The position numbers were made by a program, and so were the translations under genes. From an uncultured Lachnospiraceae bacterium (lineage in GTDB: Bacteria; Bacillota; Clostridia; Lachnospirales; Lachnospiraceae): a DNA stretch of 64,000 nt. Shown piece after piece: positions 42,922 through 51,707 of this stretch. The stretch lies in assembly GCA_910578405.1 (NCBI GenBank), contig CAJTQO010000018.1, forward strand, positions 327 through 64,326, written 5' to 3'. The notes under the pieces are model-generated. The model ran no database searches. It was not told the origin of the DNA and saw only the letters and a list, made by a program, of their open reading frames with translations. The stretch's first letter is position 1; each line of letters begins with the position of its first letter.

Positions 42922-45348
42922 CTATAAAAGCCCTGCCTTTTGCAAAACTGTCTGCGCATATGCATTACCCTGTGCGGCAGACTTACGCAGCCACATAACA
43001 GCTTCTTCCACGCTCTGCTCCACGCCAAAGCCCATCTGGTAGAAACACCCCAAATTATACTGGGCGCTGGCGTCCCCTTGCTCTGCCGCTTTCCGGTACC
43101 ATCGGGCCGCCTGCTTTTCATTCTTTTCCACACCCTGTCCATAGGCATAACAGCAGCCAAGATTACGCTGCGCATTGACATTCCCCTGTTTGGCCGCCTT
43201 CTGGAACCATTTCGCTGCCTGTTCGAAATCCTGGGGTACGAATTCCCCCCTGTAATATAACCTTCCCAATGTATCCTGTGCATCGGCGTGTCCCTGTTGC
43301 GCCGCTTTTGTATACCATTTTGCGGCCTGCTCCCCGTCCAAATCCTTTCCGTAACCGGAGCTGTAGCAGACTGCCAGACCATATTGAGCCTTAACATTCC
43401 CTTGTTGCGCCGCCTTTTCATACCATTGGGCCGCCTTTGCCCAGTCTTGCTCCACGCCCAATCCCTTTTCATGGAAAAACCCTAGCATATACTGGGCATC
43501 CGCATCTTCCTGTTTTGCGGCTTTGTCATACCAATGAGCCGACATATGGAAATCCTGGGGTATGCCTACGCCGTTTTTATAAAGGACAGCCAAGTTGTAC
43601 TGCGCATCCACATTCTCTTGTTCCGCCGCCTTTTCGTACCACTGCACTGCCTTGGCATAGTCCTGCCCAATCCCACGGCCTGTTTCATAATAGTAAGCCA
43701 AACTAAACTGAGCCTGCGCATCGCCCTGGTTAGCCGCCTTCTCAAACCATTCCGCCGCTTTTATGTAATCCTGTTCCAATCCAAAACCCTGTTCATAACA
43801 CCAGCCCAGGCAATACATAGCCTCTTCCTCTCCTTGTCTGGCCGCTTTCCTAAACCACTCCACTGCCTGAACATCGTCCCGCTCCACGCCAACGCCTTTT
43901 TGATAAAAAATGCCAAGGTTATATTGCGCTTCTTTATGTCCCTGCTGCGCCGCTTTGCGGAACCATTCCCAAGCTGCCTTGGCATCCGGTTCCACGCCCC
44001 TGCCATGTTCATAAAAAATGCCAAGGTTATACTGGGCTTCTTTCTGTCCTTGCTGCGCCGCTTTGCGATACCATTCCAAGGCTGCCTTATCGTCCGCCTC
44101 CATACCGCGCCCATGTTCATGGAATATCCCCATATGATATTGAGAGTCTGCATATCCCTGCTCTGCAGATTTCCGGTACCACTCCAAAGCCTGGGCGTCA
44201 TCCTGTCCTATTCCCATTCCTTTATCATAGCAATAGGCCAGACTGTACTGCGCTGCGGCATTTCCCTGGCCTGCCGCCTTTTGATACCATTCCACGGCTT
44301 TCCGGCAGTCCTGTTCCACGCCCTGCCCATTGAAATAACACTCCCCTAAATTGCACTGGGCGTCCTTATCTCCTTTGTCTGCCGCTTTTTGGTACCATTC
44401 CAAACCTTTTTGATAATCCTGCTCCACGCCTTCGCCATTGATATAGCAAAGCCCCAAACAATTCCAAGCTTCCGCCAAGCCCTGTTTGGCCGCCTTTTCT
44501 AACCAGTGGAACGCGTCTGCATAGCTGACGTCAACCCCATCGCCATCATAATAGCACAGTCCCAAGCTGTACTGTGCGCTGGCGTATCCCTCTTCCGCCG
44601 CCTTGCGATAATATCTTATTGCCTTTTCTTCGTCCTGCTTTACGCCTGCCCCTGATGCATAGCATTTTCCCAAATTGGACATAGCAACCACATCTCCATG
44701 GGATGCCGCCTTTTTATACCACTCCACTGCCTTCGTCTGGTCTTTAGGCACTCCCCTTCCCATATAGTAGCATACGCCAAGGCTGTTCTCAGCATCCCGA
44801 TGCCCTTGCTCTGCCGCCTTTTGGTACCATTCCACCGCCTTTTGGTAGTCTTGTTCCACACCCGTTGCATAATAATAACAATTCCCCAAATTCCGCATAG
44901 CGTCCACGTCGCCGCCTTCTGCAGATTTTTCATACCAGTAAACCGCTTTCCCCTTATCCTGCGCCACACCCTCGCCATAATCATAGCAATAGCCAAGGCT
45001 GCGCTGGGCGGCTGCATTGCCCTGGACGGCAGACTTTTTATACCATTCCACCGCTTCCTCGTAATCCTTTTCCACACCCAGGCCATGTTTATAGCAATCC
45101 CCCAGCCTGTCCTGCGCGGACGCATCGCCAGACTGGGCCAGGTTTCTGATTCTCTCCGTGCCAAATTCCAACAGTTCTTCTACAAATTCATCTTCAGAGC
45201 CTTCTTCGTCCTCTTCTTCTATGTCATCCTCCCAATCTTCTTCGTAAAACTCTTCGGTATCTTCTTCCCCAAACTCCTCTTCAGGTAAACCCTCCTCATT
45301 TCCCTCTTCTTCATAATCCATTGAAAATAAACCAGATATATGAAACAT
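42922..45348 (-). CDS. Sel1-repeat protein, 20 repeats (808 aa)
   Basis: An acidic N-terminus of about 60 residues (EEEDEEGSEDEF) is followed by 20 full and one partial 36-residue Sel1-like repeats, each with the pattern GxxxAQxxLGxCYxxGxGV then AxxWYxKAAxQ. These form an alpha solenoid for protein-protein contacts. No signal peptide or membrane helix is seen, so it should be cytoplasmic. ATG 45348 is preferred because GAGGAGAG lies 4 nt upstream. The gene is convergent with the cotJ operon. Its partner is unknown. Confidence 0.92.
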   Translation of the reverse strand: MFHISGLFSMDYEEEGNEEGLPEEEFGEEDTEEFYEEDWEDDIEEEDEEGSEDEFVEELLEFGTERIRNLAQSGDASAQDRLGDCYKHGLGVEKDYEEAVEWYKKSAVQGNAAAQRSLGYCYDYGEGVAQDKGKAVYWYEKSAEGGDVDAMRNLGNCYYYATGVEQDYQKAVEWYQKAAEQGHRDAENSLGVCYYMGRGVPKDQTKAVEWYKKAASHGDVVAMSNLGKCYASGAGVKQDEEKAIRYYRKAAEEGYASAQYSLGLCYYDGDGVDVSYADAFHWLEKAAKQGLAEAWNCLGLCYINGEGVEQDYQKGLEWYQKAADKGDKDAQCNLGECYFNGQGVEQDCRKAVEWYQKAAGQGNAAAQYSLAYCYDKGMGIGQDDAQALEWYRKSAEQGYADSQYHMGIFHEHGRGMEADDKAALEWYRKAAQQGQKEAQYNLGIFYEHGRGVEPDAKAAWEWFRKAAQQGHKEAQYNLGIFYQKGVGVERDDVQAVEWFRKAARQGEEEAMYCLGWCYEQGFGLEQDYIKAAEWFEKAANQGDAQAQFSLAYYYETGRGIGQDYAKAVQWYEKAAEQENVDAQYNLAVLYKNGVGIPQDFHMSAHWYDKAAKQEDADAQYMLGFFHEKGLGVEQDWAKAAQWYEKAAQQGNVKAQYGLAVCYSSGYGKDLDGEQAAKWYTKAAQQGHADAQDTLGRLYYRGEFVPQDFEQAAKWFQKAAKQGNVNAQRNLGCCYAYGQGVEKNEKQAARWYRKAAEQGDASAQYNLGCFYQMGFGVEQSVEEAVMWLRKSAAQGNAYAQTVLQKAGLL

Positions 45349-45438
45349 TATACTCTCCTCTCTGTCTGACATGGCATACAATTGCGAGCCAAGCCTATCC
45401 CTTTATCCGAACATTTTTCCAAAAGCCCTATCCAACCC

Positions 45439-46308
45439 CTATCTGGATTCACCCATAAAAAACAGCGCAATGGCGCCTGGGCCGGAATGAGCCCCAATCG
45501 TAGGCCCGATATGGTTTATAAGGAAACTGTCTATGTGGAGCCTTTCCTTAATCTCATCCCTGACTGCCTTGGCATCCTCCAAAGCATCCCCGTGACTGAT
45601 AAAAATTATGTCGTTGGCTTCCCGGTAAGCCCCCATTTTCTTCTCCATATATTCCGTCAGCGCATGTAATGATTTTTTCCTTCCCCGCACTTTCTGTATA
45701 GGAATCAGCCGGCCTTCCCCATCCACATGAAGAATCGGTTTGACGCCAACCACCGTTCCCACCACGGCTGCCGTCCGGCTGACCCTGCCGCCCCGGTACA
45801 GATGGTTTAAGTCATCCACGGTAAAAATATGTACCAGATGGGGAATATTTTCCTCCAGCCACGCCGCCGTTTCTTCCATGGTTTTTCCGGCCTTCTGCTG
45901 CATTAACGCTTTATGAACCAACAAACCCTCTCCCATAGAGGCGCACTTGCTGTCCACTACCATAATCTTACAGCCCGGATGCGCTTCCATCACCATCTGC
46001 GCTGCCAGACAGGCATTGTTATAAGTGCCGCTTAAGCCGGAAGAAAAGCAGATATACAGCAGTTGCCCACATTCTTCCAGATATTCTTCAAAGTACCCGC
46101 GGCACTCTTCCGGGTTCACCTGGGACGTGGCAGGCACATTGCCTTCCCGCATTAGCCTGTAGAACTCTTTCCAATCCAGCTCATGCCCTCTGCTGTAAGT
46201 TTCCCCTTTTACCGTATAATTAAAAACCATTAATCCCAAATTATTTTCCTTTATATAGTCCATGGGAAGATCCGCTGTAGTATTCGTAATTATCTTAAAG
46301 TCTGACAA
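45439..46308 (-). CDS. DegV family fatty-acid-binding protein (289 aa)
   Basis: A DegV/FakB-type protein that binds a fatty acid and can present it to the FakA kinase for phospholipid synthesis. Family features: SDFKIITNTTADLP at the start, TSQVNPEEC, SSGLSGTYNNACLAA, VDSKCASMGEG and the C-terminal HIGPTIGAHSGPGAIALFF. The start appears to be TTG at 46308, 8 nt after AGGAGG; no ATG is well placed. The 5' leader carries the AACTGGAATA motif and a paired 28-bp repeat. fakA is not in this window. Confidence 0.93.
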   Translation of the reverse strand: MSDFKIITNTTADLPMDYIKENNLGLMVFNYTVKGETYSRGHELDWKEFYRLMREGNVPATSQVNPEECRGYFEEYLEECGQLLYICFSSGLSGTYNNACLAAQMVMEAHPGCKIMVVDSKCASMGEGLLVHKALMQQKAGKTMEETAAWLEENIPHLVHIFTVDDLNHLYRGGRVSRTAAVVGTVVGVKPILHVDGEGRLIPIQKVRGRKKSLHALTEYMEKKMGAYREANDIIFISHGDALEDAKAVRDEIKERLHIDSFLINHIGPTIGAHSGPGAIALFFMGESR

Positions 46309-46323
46309 GCCGCTTTCCTCCTA

Positions 46324-46424
46324 TTCCAGTTCCGCATCCAAAAGAAAAATGCACATTCTTCCCGGCATTTTTCCCCTGGATGCTGGTTTTGCTTTCTTCC
46401 GGTTGCGCATCGAAAAGAAAAATA
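46324..46424 (-). repeat. Paired 28-bp leader repeats upstream of the DegV gene
   Basis: 46324-46351 and 46397-46424 match at 24 of 28 positions, 73 bp apart. On the minus strand each reads TTTTTCTTTTSGATGCG followed by AACYGGAA. The copy nearer the gene merges into AACTGGAATAGGAGG, so its end is part of the ribosome-binding region. Confidence 0.8.
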
Positions 46425-46491
46425 TTTTTAGCCTTATTGCGCATCAAACACGCGCTAGTTTATTTTACCACGTATGTCGTGAAAATACAAT

Positions 46492-47961
46492 TTATTGTTT
46501 TTCCGAATGGGGCAGGCGGTAGCGGACCAGGCGTTTCCATAGCTGTGACAAATTCAATGGAATCAGCGGATAGACGTAGCTCCTTCCAGACACTGTCCGG
46601 TTGGATATAATGGCCGCTATCAGCAGGGCGACTGCCGCAAGGAAGCCATACAGGCCAAACAACTGGGTTAAGATAAGGTTGATAATCCGCATAAATTTAA
46701 TGGCATAGCTTAACTCATAATTCTGTTGCGTGTAGCTTGCGATGGCTACGAAAGCCATGTACAGCATAACTTCTGAATTGAACCATCCGCTGTTGACGGA
46801 AAATTCCCCTAAAACCAGCGCTGCCATTACGCTTAGCGGCGTACTGAGCATATTCGGCGTGTTTACCGCTGCCAGGCGCAGCCCGTCTATCGCCAGCTCC
46901 AGCAGCAAAAACTGCCAAAGCAGCGGAATATTCGTCACGTCTTTTACCATAATAAACTGAAAGCGTTCCGGTATCCATTGCGGATTCTGCATCAGAAGCA
47001 GAAATACCGGGGTCACTAAATAAGTCAGTATGGCAATGAGAAACCGGGAAAGCCTCAAATATGTCCCGGTAATGGGCGGGAAGTAATAATCATCCGCTTC
47101 TTCCACAATATCAAAAATGGAGGTCGGCGTAATCATGGCAGAAGGGGAATTGTCCACCAGTATGACCACATCCCCTTCCAAAACCTGGGCCGCCGCCGTA
47201 TCCGGCCGCTCCGTAAACTTAAACTTTGGAAATGGATTGAACCATTTCCGGTCAAACAGGCATTCTGCAAGACTTTCCTGGTTCATTGTCAAAGCGTCTA
47301 CTTTAATATGCTTTATTTTATATTTTATTTTTTCCAGGAAATCATGATCTACCCTGGAATCCATGTAGCAAAGCACAATATCCGTTTTGGATGTTTCTCC
47401 CGCCTGCAGCATTTCCATCCGCAAATCTGTACTGCGGATGCGGCGGCGGATTAAAGCCGTATTGAAAACAATGGTTTCCACAAACCCATCCTTCGACCCC
47501 CGCAGCGCCTTATCCTTCTCCGGCTCTGACACACTCCTGGACGGATATGTCCTGGAATCAATGAGCATACATTGGTCGTAGCCGTCGATAAACAACGCAA
47601 ATACCCCTGACATAATAAAATAGATAATCTGCTCCCACTGCGACTGCAAATCCACCTCCACATGAGGAATATTCTTTTTGGACATTTCATGGGCGTTTTC
47701 CGGCATGTCCTCCGGCTTAAGACCGATAAAATACTGCAGCATTTTCTGCATCATCTCATCTTTACAGAAACCGTCAATAAAATACATACAGGCATTCCTA
47801 CCGCCTATTTGTATCACGCGGTATACCATATCAAAACTAACCCCAGCCCCCAGTTGGCTATTTAAATAGTCCATATTTTCCTTCAGGGAAGCAGACATAT
47901 TTCCCTGCCGTATTTCTTCCCCTCCGCTTCTCGTCCCTTTCGTGTTTGTTTCTGTCGCCAT
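46492..47961 (-). CDS. GerA-family spore germination protein, orphan A subunit (489 aa)
   Basis: Resembles the A subunits of germinant receptors (GerAA, SpoVAF group) in the spore inner membrane. A cytoplasmic N-terminal half (VSFDMVYRVIQIGGRNACMY, GDVVILVDNSPSAMITPTS) is followed by a membrane half with PPITGTYLRLSRFLI and several helices to about residue 470. No B or C subunit lies nearby, so it may be a SpoVAF-like stand-alone protein. AGGAAGGAG precedes the ATG, but this site is buried in a strong hairpin (47968-48020). Germinant unknown. Confidence 0.88.
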   Translation of the reverse strand: MATETNTKGTRSGGEEIRQGNMSASLKENMDYLNSQLGAGVSFDMVYRVIQIGGRNACMYFIDGFCKDEMMQKMLQYFIGLKPEDMPENAHEMSKKNIPHVEVDLQSQWEQIIYFIMSGVFALFIDGYDQCMLIDSRTYPSRSVSEPEKDKALRGSKDGFVETIVFNTALIRRRIRSTDLRMEMLQAGETSKTDIVLCYMDSRVDHDFLEKIKYKIKHIKVDALTMNQESLAECLFDRKWFNPFPKFKFTERPDTAAAQVLEGDVVILVDNSPSAMITPTSIFDIVEEADDYYFPPITGTYLRLSRFLIAILTYLVTPVFLLLMQNPQWIPERFQFIMVKDVTNIPLLWQFLLLELAIDGLRLAAVNTPNMLSTPLSVMAALVLGEFSVNSGWFNSEVMLYMAFVAIASYTQQNYELSYAIKFMRIINLILTQLFGLYGFLAAVALLIAAIISNRTVSGRSYVYPLIPLNLSQLWKRLVRYRLPHSEKQ

Positions 47962-47967
47962 ATGAAT

Positions 47968-48020
47968 AAAACTCCTTCCTAAGACACTGTTAGCTTTAGT
48001 ATGCCTTAGAAGGAGTTTTT
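47968..48020 (-). promoter_or_regulatory. Hairpin masking the gerA-type ribosome-binding site
   Basis: Arms 47968-47983 and 48005-48019 pair over 14-15 bp with one bulged base and a 21-nt loop. On the minus-strand transcript the distal arm contains AGGAAGGAG, the ribosome-binding site of the germination gene. It could act as a translational switch, or as a terminator between dut and the gene (TTTT lies at the stem end). On the plus strand a run of T also follows. Confidence 0.6.
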
Positions 48021-48032
48021 TATTCTTTCCGC

Positions 48033-48467
48033 TTAATTTCTTCCGGTGCTGCCAATCCCGCCCCGGTTCTCATTCTCCAAAACCGCCACTTCCTCAAATG
48101 CCAGCTTCGGCTGATTCTCGACGATGCGGAATTGGCAGATTCTGTCATTCACCTCAATATGGGTATCTCGCAATGCATAAACGGGCATGTACCACTGGTC
48201 ATTATCCCCACAGTAAGATGAATCAATCACTCCCATATGGTTTGTCTGGATAATCCCAAAATTTTTAAATGTACTGCTGCGCGGCGCTACATGAGCTTCA
48301 TAACCCTTTGGCAGTTCCATCGCTACGCCAAGGGGAATCAGACGAAACTCCCCTGCCCGCAAGTCTACGCTTTCTGCAGCCCGCAAATCCACCCAATCCG
48401 ATTTTCCGTCTATATAAGTTAATTTCTCTATTTTGTCCGTAAAATATTTTATCTTGATTGTCTGCAT
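48033..48467 (-). CDS. dut: dUTPase-like nucleotidohydrolase (144 aa)
   Basis: A trimeric dUTPase-fold protein that should hydrolyse dUTP to dUMP and pyrophosphate, protecting DNA from uracil. Motifs are somewhat divergent: motif 1 around DLRAAESVDL, motif 2 APRSSTFKNFG in place of PRSG, motif 3 GVIDSSYCGDNDQW with the catalytic Asp, motif 4 NDRICQFRI and motif 5 RGGIGSTGRN, which closes over the nucleotide. It lies upstream of the germination gene and downstream of nrdDG, in keeping with deoxynucleotide metabolism. Confidence 0.9.
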   Translation of the reverse strand: MQTIKIKYFTDKIEKLTYIDGKSDWVDLRAAESVDLRAGEFRLIPLGVAMELPKGYEAHVAPRSSTFKNFGIIQTNHMGVIDSSYCGDNDQWYMPVYALRDTHIEVNDRICQFRIVENQPKLAFEEVAVLENENRGGIGSTGRN

Positions 48468-48576
48468 GTCCGGCCCTTTCTATTCATCCCCTGTCCTACG
48501 CCCCTGCGCCAGGATTTCCACGCCAATCCAATGTTTTTTCCTTCCCCTCATCCGCTTCGTTTCGCCCAGTTTCGCC

Positions 48577-49086
48577 TCACTCATAATCCCCGCAATGCAG
48601 CACAGGCATCCGCGCATTCTCCTGGCACAGGGTAGCCTGCACATCAATCACCCTCTGGTTGCTGCTCCCTTTCCAGAGTAGTTTGGCATCTCTGCGCTGC
48701 GCTTGAAACTCACCGTCCACCAGCACATCCACATATTTCATCATCGGGTCACGGTACACGTTCTCCCATACATCCCCGGTGTAGAGCCAGACTGTCTTAT
48801 CCGGGTACTTGCGTTTCACCTCCTGCGCCAACATGCGCACATCCATCCGGTTGGCGGAATGCAAAGGATCGCCGCCGGAAAAAGTAATGCCTGCAATATA
48901 AGTTTTTTCCAATTGCCCAAAAACCTCCTGCCTGGCCGCCTCATCAAAAAGGAGGCCGCCATCCGGATCCCAGGTGACAGGATTGTGACATTCCTTACAG
49001 CAATGGGAACATCCAGCCACCCATAGCACTACTCTCAGCCCATCGCCGTTGAGCATATCGTCCTTCGTTATATTGTGGTACCTCAT
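48577..49086 (-). CDS. nrdG: Anaerobic ribonucleotide reductase activating protein NrdG (169 aa)
   Basis: A radical-SAM enzyme that installs the glycyl radical on NrdD. The 4Fe-4S motif CX3CX2C appears as CSHCCKEC near residue 26, followed by NPVTWDPDGG and SAM-binding TFSGGDPLHS. The start at 49086 is preferred: MRYHNITKDDMLNGDGLR is the family N-terminus and GGAGAG lies upstream; the longer in-frame stretch before it is not protein-like. It begins 74 nt after the nrdD stop, in the same operon. Confidence 0.95.
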   Translation of the reverse strand: MRYHNITKDDMLNGDGLRVVLWVAGCSHCCKECHNPVTWDPDGGLLFDEAARQEVFGQLEKTYIAGITFSGGDPLHSANRMDVRMLAQEVKRKYPDKTVWLYTGDVWENVYRDPMMKYVDVLVDGEFQAQRRDAKLLWKGSSNQRVIDVQATLCQENARMPVLHCGDYE

Positions 49087-49160
49087 CCCTATCCGCTCTC
49101 CCTTTCCGTCACGCCTTAAACATAACCCCATCCGCCATTCTTCCACTGCCTCTTCCATCC

Positions 49161-51347
49161 CTACATGCTTTTCCTTTCCGCAATCTCCGCCATCTTGGCG
49201 TCGTTTAGCCTTGTGTCCCCATGGACGCGGGAATAAGACAGATAGCCGTTCATACGGTCTATCTTTGTCAGGTTCCGGCTTCCGCATTTCGGGCACACAT
49301 CCATCTCCAGCTCCTGATGCCCGCAGTCCTCACAGTAAGCCAGGGACAGGTTTACCCCTTCATAAAAACCCATATCCATGGCGCGCCGTATCAATGCCTT
49401 TATAGCGTCTAGGTTGTAGTCAATGGGATATTTGACATACTGTATCTTCCCTCCGTTGGAAAGTTCCCAAAAACGGTATTCCAAATCCTGCTTTTCAATG
49501 GGCGTAATGTCCTCTGTCACATGGCAATGAAAGCTGTTGGACACATAATCTCTGTCGGAAACCCCTTCCACAATGCCGTACAAAGCCCGGAACTGTTTCA
49601 CCTGCAAACCGCACAAATTCTCGGCGGGCGTCCCGTAAATGGCATACAGGTTGCCGTCCGCTTCCTTATATTCGTTAATTTTCTGGTTAATATGCTCCAA
49701 CACTTCTAGGGCAAACTGACCGTCCTCCACCAACGACTTCCCGTTGTACAGCTCCTGCAGCTCATTAAAAGCCGTAATGCCAAAGCTTGCCGTCGCTGAT
49801 TTAAGAATCGGTTTAATCTTATCCCCCAGCTTTAAGTTTCCGCCCAAAAAGCCGCCCTCGCAGTAGGCTAATGGATTGGTGGAAGCCCTCATTTCCCCAA
49901 GGTATGCATAGGTTCGGATATGAAGCTGCCGGATTAAGTTCAGGTAATAATCCAACACCTCATAAAAATCCCTGCTCTCCTGCCTGGACTTTGCCAAAAT
50001 CATAGGCAAATGCAAAGACACCGCCCCGATATTGAACCGCCCGACAAAAATGGGCGCATCCTTCTCATCCGCCGGATGCATCCCTCCCCTTTCATACCAG
50101 GGAGAAAGGAACGCCCGGCATCCCATAGGGGAGATCACCTTCCCATAGCGCTTGTACATGCTGGCAATGTATCCCTTCCCCGTCAGGCTCAGCCAATCGG
50201 GATACATGGTTTTGGCTGAACATTTCACCCCGGCTTCAAACACATCTTCCAGCGGTTTTCCCGAGCCATGAAGCTCCTCGTCATACAAAAAGACAATCTT
50301 TGGAAACAATACCGGCTTTCTGCATTCCTTCTTCCCCTGCCCTTTGCGCCTGACATTCAGCATGCAGATAGTGCCAAGCTTTGCAAAACGGCCAGTCCCG
50401 ATACCCGCCGTCACGGTAATGAACGGATAGTCCCCACGGCTGCTGGCTACCGTGTTGAATTTATATTCCCAGCCCTGGAACCCCTGTTCAAATTCCCGCA
50501 CCACATCCGCATAAGCTTCCGCTTCCGCCCTCTCCTGGCTGATTCCAAGCCCCCGGTATTTTTCCAGACTCTTTTGGTAAGTCTTCTTTGCATATGGCTC
50601 CAAAATCTTATCCACCTCAGAAACCGTAAAACCGCCGTACTGCTGGCTGGCTGCGCTTAAAACAATGTCCCCGATTACATCAAATGCCACATCCAGCGTC
50701 TTAGGCTCATTGTACCAGATATTCCCCATCTCAAAACCGCCGGTCAGCACATTGGCCACATCAAACAGACAGCAGTTCATCGTATCCCGCCGCGCCGACA
50801 TATCATGGACATAAATATAGCCATCCCTACATGCCTGAATTTCCTCTGTAGTCATAAAAAACTTCTGGTATAGCTCTTTATTGAACTGGTTGAAAATCAG
50901 GCTCCGCTTTGTGGAAACCAAGGCGCTGTCCGTGTTGGCATTTTCCTTGTCCCCCACATACATAATGGATTGGCTCTTCTTATATACATCGTCCATCATC
51001 CGGACAAAGTCCTGCTTATAATTGCGGTAATCCCGATAGCTTTTGGCTACGATAGGCTTTACCTCCTCTAAGGCGCTTTCCACAATGTTATGCATCACCG
51101 GGATAGGAACCCTGTCCTGCTCCAGCTCCATCACCTTGTCCACCACATACCGGCAGATATGCTTCTTTTCTTCTTCTGTAAATTTGGTTAAGGCCCGGTA
51201 GGCGCTCTTCCCTACGGCGTCAATTACCTTCTGCACATTAAAAGCTTCCAGGCTTCCATCTTTTTTCACAACCCTTATGTCCTTTTCCGGCCTGAATTCT
51301 TTCCCATAGTCTATCACAGCTTCCGCTTTTCCCGCTTCTTTACCCAT
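49161..51347 (-). CDS. nrdD: Anaerobic ribonucleoside-triphosphate reductase NrdD (728 aa)
   Basis: Class III, oxygen-sensitive reductase making dNTPs. An N-terminal ATP-cone (IRVVKKDGSLEAFNVQKVID) covers about residues 24-110. The catalytic domain contains NTDSALVSTKRSL, DMSARRDTMNCCLFDV and GRFNIGAVSLHLP. The C-terminal zinc site is CEDCGHQELEMDVCPKCGS, and the glycyl radical lies in RMNGYLS near residue 701. ATG 51347 has AGGAGG upstream. It is the first gene of an operon with nrdG, behind a strong promoter and NrdR-like boxes. Confidence 0.97.
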   Translation of the reverse strand: MGKEAGKAEAVIDYGKEFRPEKDIRVVKKDGSLEAFNVQKVIDAVGKSAYRALTKFTEEEKKHICRYVVDKVMELEQDRVPIPVMHNIVESALEEVKPIVAKSYRDYRNYKQDFVRMMDDVYKKSQSIMYVGDKENANTDSALVSTKRSLIFNQFNKELYQKFFMTTEEIQACRDGYIYVHDMSARRDTMNCCLFDVANVLTGGFEMGNIWYNEPKTLDVAFDVIGDIVLSAASQQYGGFTVSEVDKILEPYAKKTYQKSLEKYRGLGISQERAEAEAYADVVREFEQGFQGWEYKFNTVASSRGDYPFITVTAGIGTGRFAKLGTICMLNVRRKGQGKKECRKPVLFPKIVFLYDEELHGSGKPLEDVFEAGVKCSAKTMYPDWLSLTGKGYIASMYKRYGKVISPMGCRAFLSPWYERGGMHPADEKDAPIFVGRFNIGAVSLHLPMILAKSRQESRDFYEVLDYYLNLIRQLHIRTYAYLGEMRASTNPLAYCEGGFLGGNLKLGDKIKPILKSATASFGITAFNELQELYNGKSLVEDGQFALEVLEHINQKINEYKEADGNLYAIYGTPAENLCGLQVKQFRALYGIVEGVSDRDYVSNSFHCHVTEDITPIEKQDLEYRFWELSNGGKIQYVKYPIDYNLDAIKALIRRAMDMGFYEGVNLSLAYCEDCGHQELEMDVCPKCGSRNLTKIDRMNGYLSYSRVHGDTRLNDAKMAEIAERKSM

Positions 51348-51435
51348 GTATACGCCTCCTGCCTTTCTACCAACCCGATGTCCATTGTCCCGCCATTCCT
51401 GCCGGATAAACGCCTCCCCTTTTCCTAAGAAAAAT

Positions 51436-51470
51436 ACGCATCGCGGACACTTGAAATGCCCGTAATGCGT
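51436..51470 (-). promoter_or_regulatory. Leader hairpin upstream of nrdD
   Basis: ACGCAT/ATGCGT close an imperfect stem with an inner CGGACA/TGCCCG pairing, followed on the minus strand by ATTTTTC. It lies between the promoter and the start codon and could attenuate transcription weakly. The T tract is short, so this is tentative. Confidence 0.35.
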
Positions 51471-51485
51471 GTACATATCTATCCA

Positions 51486-51533
51486 TTACTATATATGGTA
51501 TAAATATGTTTTCTCTTTCCATATTTAGTGGTA
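51486..51533 (-). promoter_or_regulatory. Tandem NrdR-like boxes of nrdDG
   Basis: Box at 51486-51501 (minus strand ATACCATATATAGTAA) matches the ACACWATATATWGTGT consensus well; a weaker one is at 51518-51533. Their starts are 32 bp apart, about three helical turns, which is the known spacing of paired NrdR sites. They sit just downstream of the -10, suited to repression by the ATP/dATP-sensing repressor NrdR. nrdR itself is not in the window. Confidence 0.6.
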
Positions 51534-51539
51534 CCTATT

Positions 51540-51568
51540 AGTATAACGAAACAAACCTGCACTGTCAA
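51540..51568 (-). promoter_or_regulatory. Promoter of nrdDG
   Basis: TTGACA (51563-51568), 17-nt spacer, TATACT (51540-51545) on the minus strand: a near-perfect vegetative promoter. Transcription should start near 51533, giving a leader of about 185 nt. The rest of the 360-nt gap (51569-51707) is the 3' side with no supported gene. Confidence 0.85.
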
Positions 51569-51707
51569 TGATGGGATATCCTAAAAAATCACAGAAAAGC
51601 GCTGTCCATTTTGTGTGATTTTTACCTATTGACAACTGCCGCGTCCGACTTTCCATAGCCATAGATGATAGGGATAACGCACTGGCTTTCCTGGCTCTGC
51701 GCCAGCA

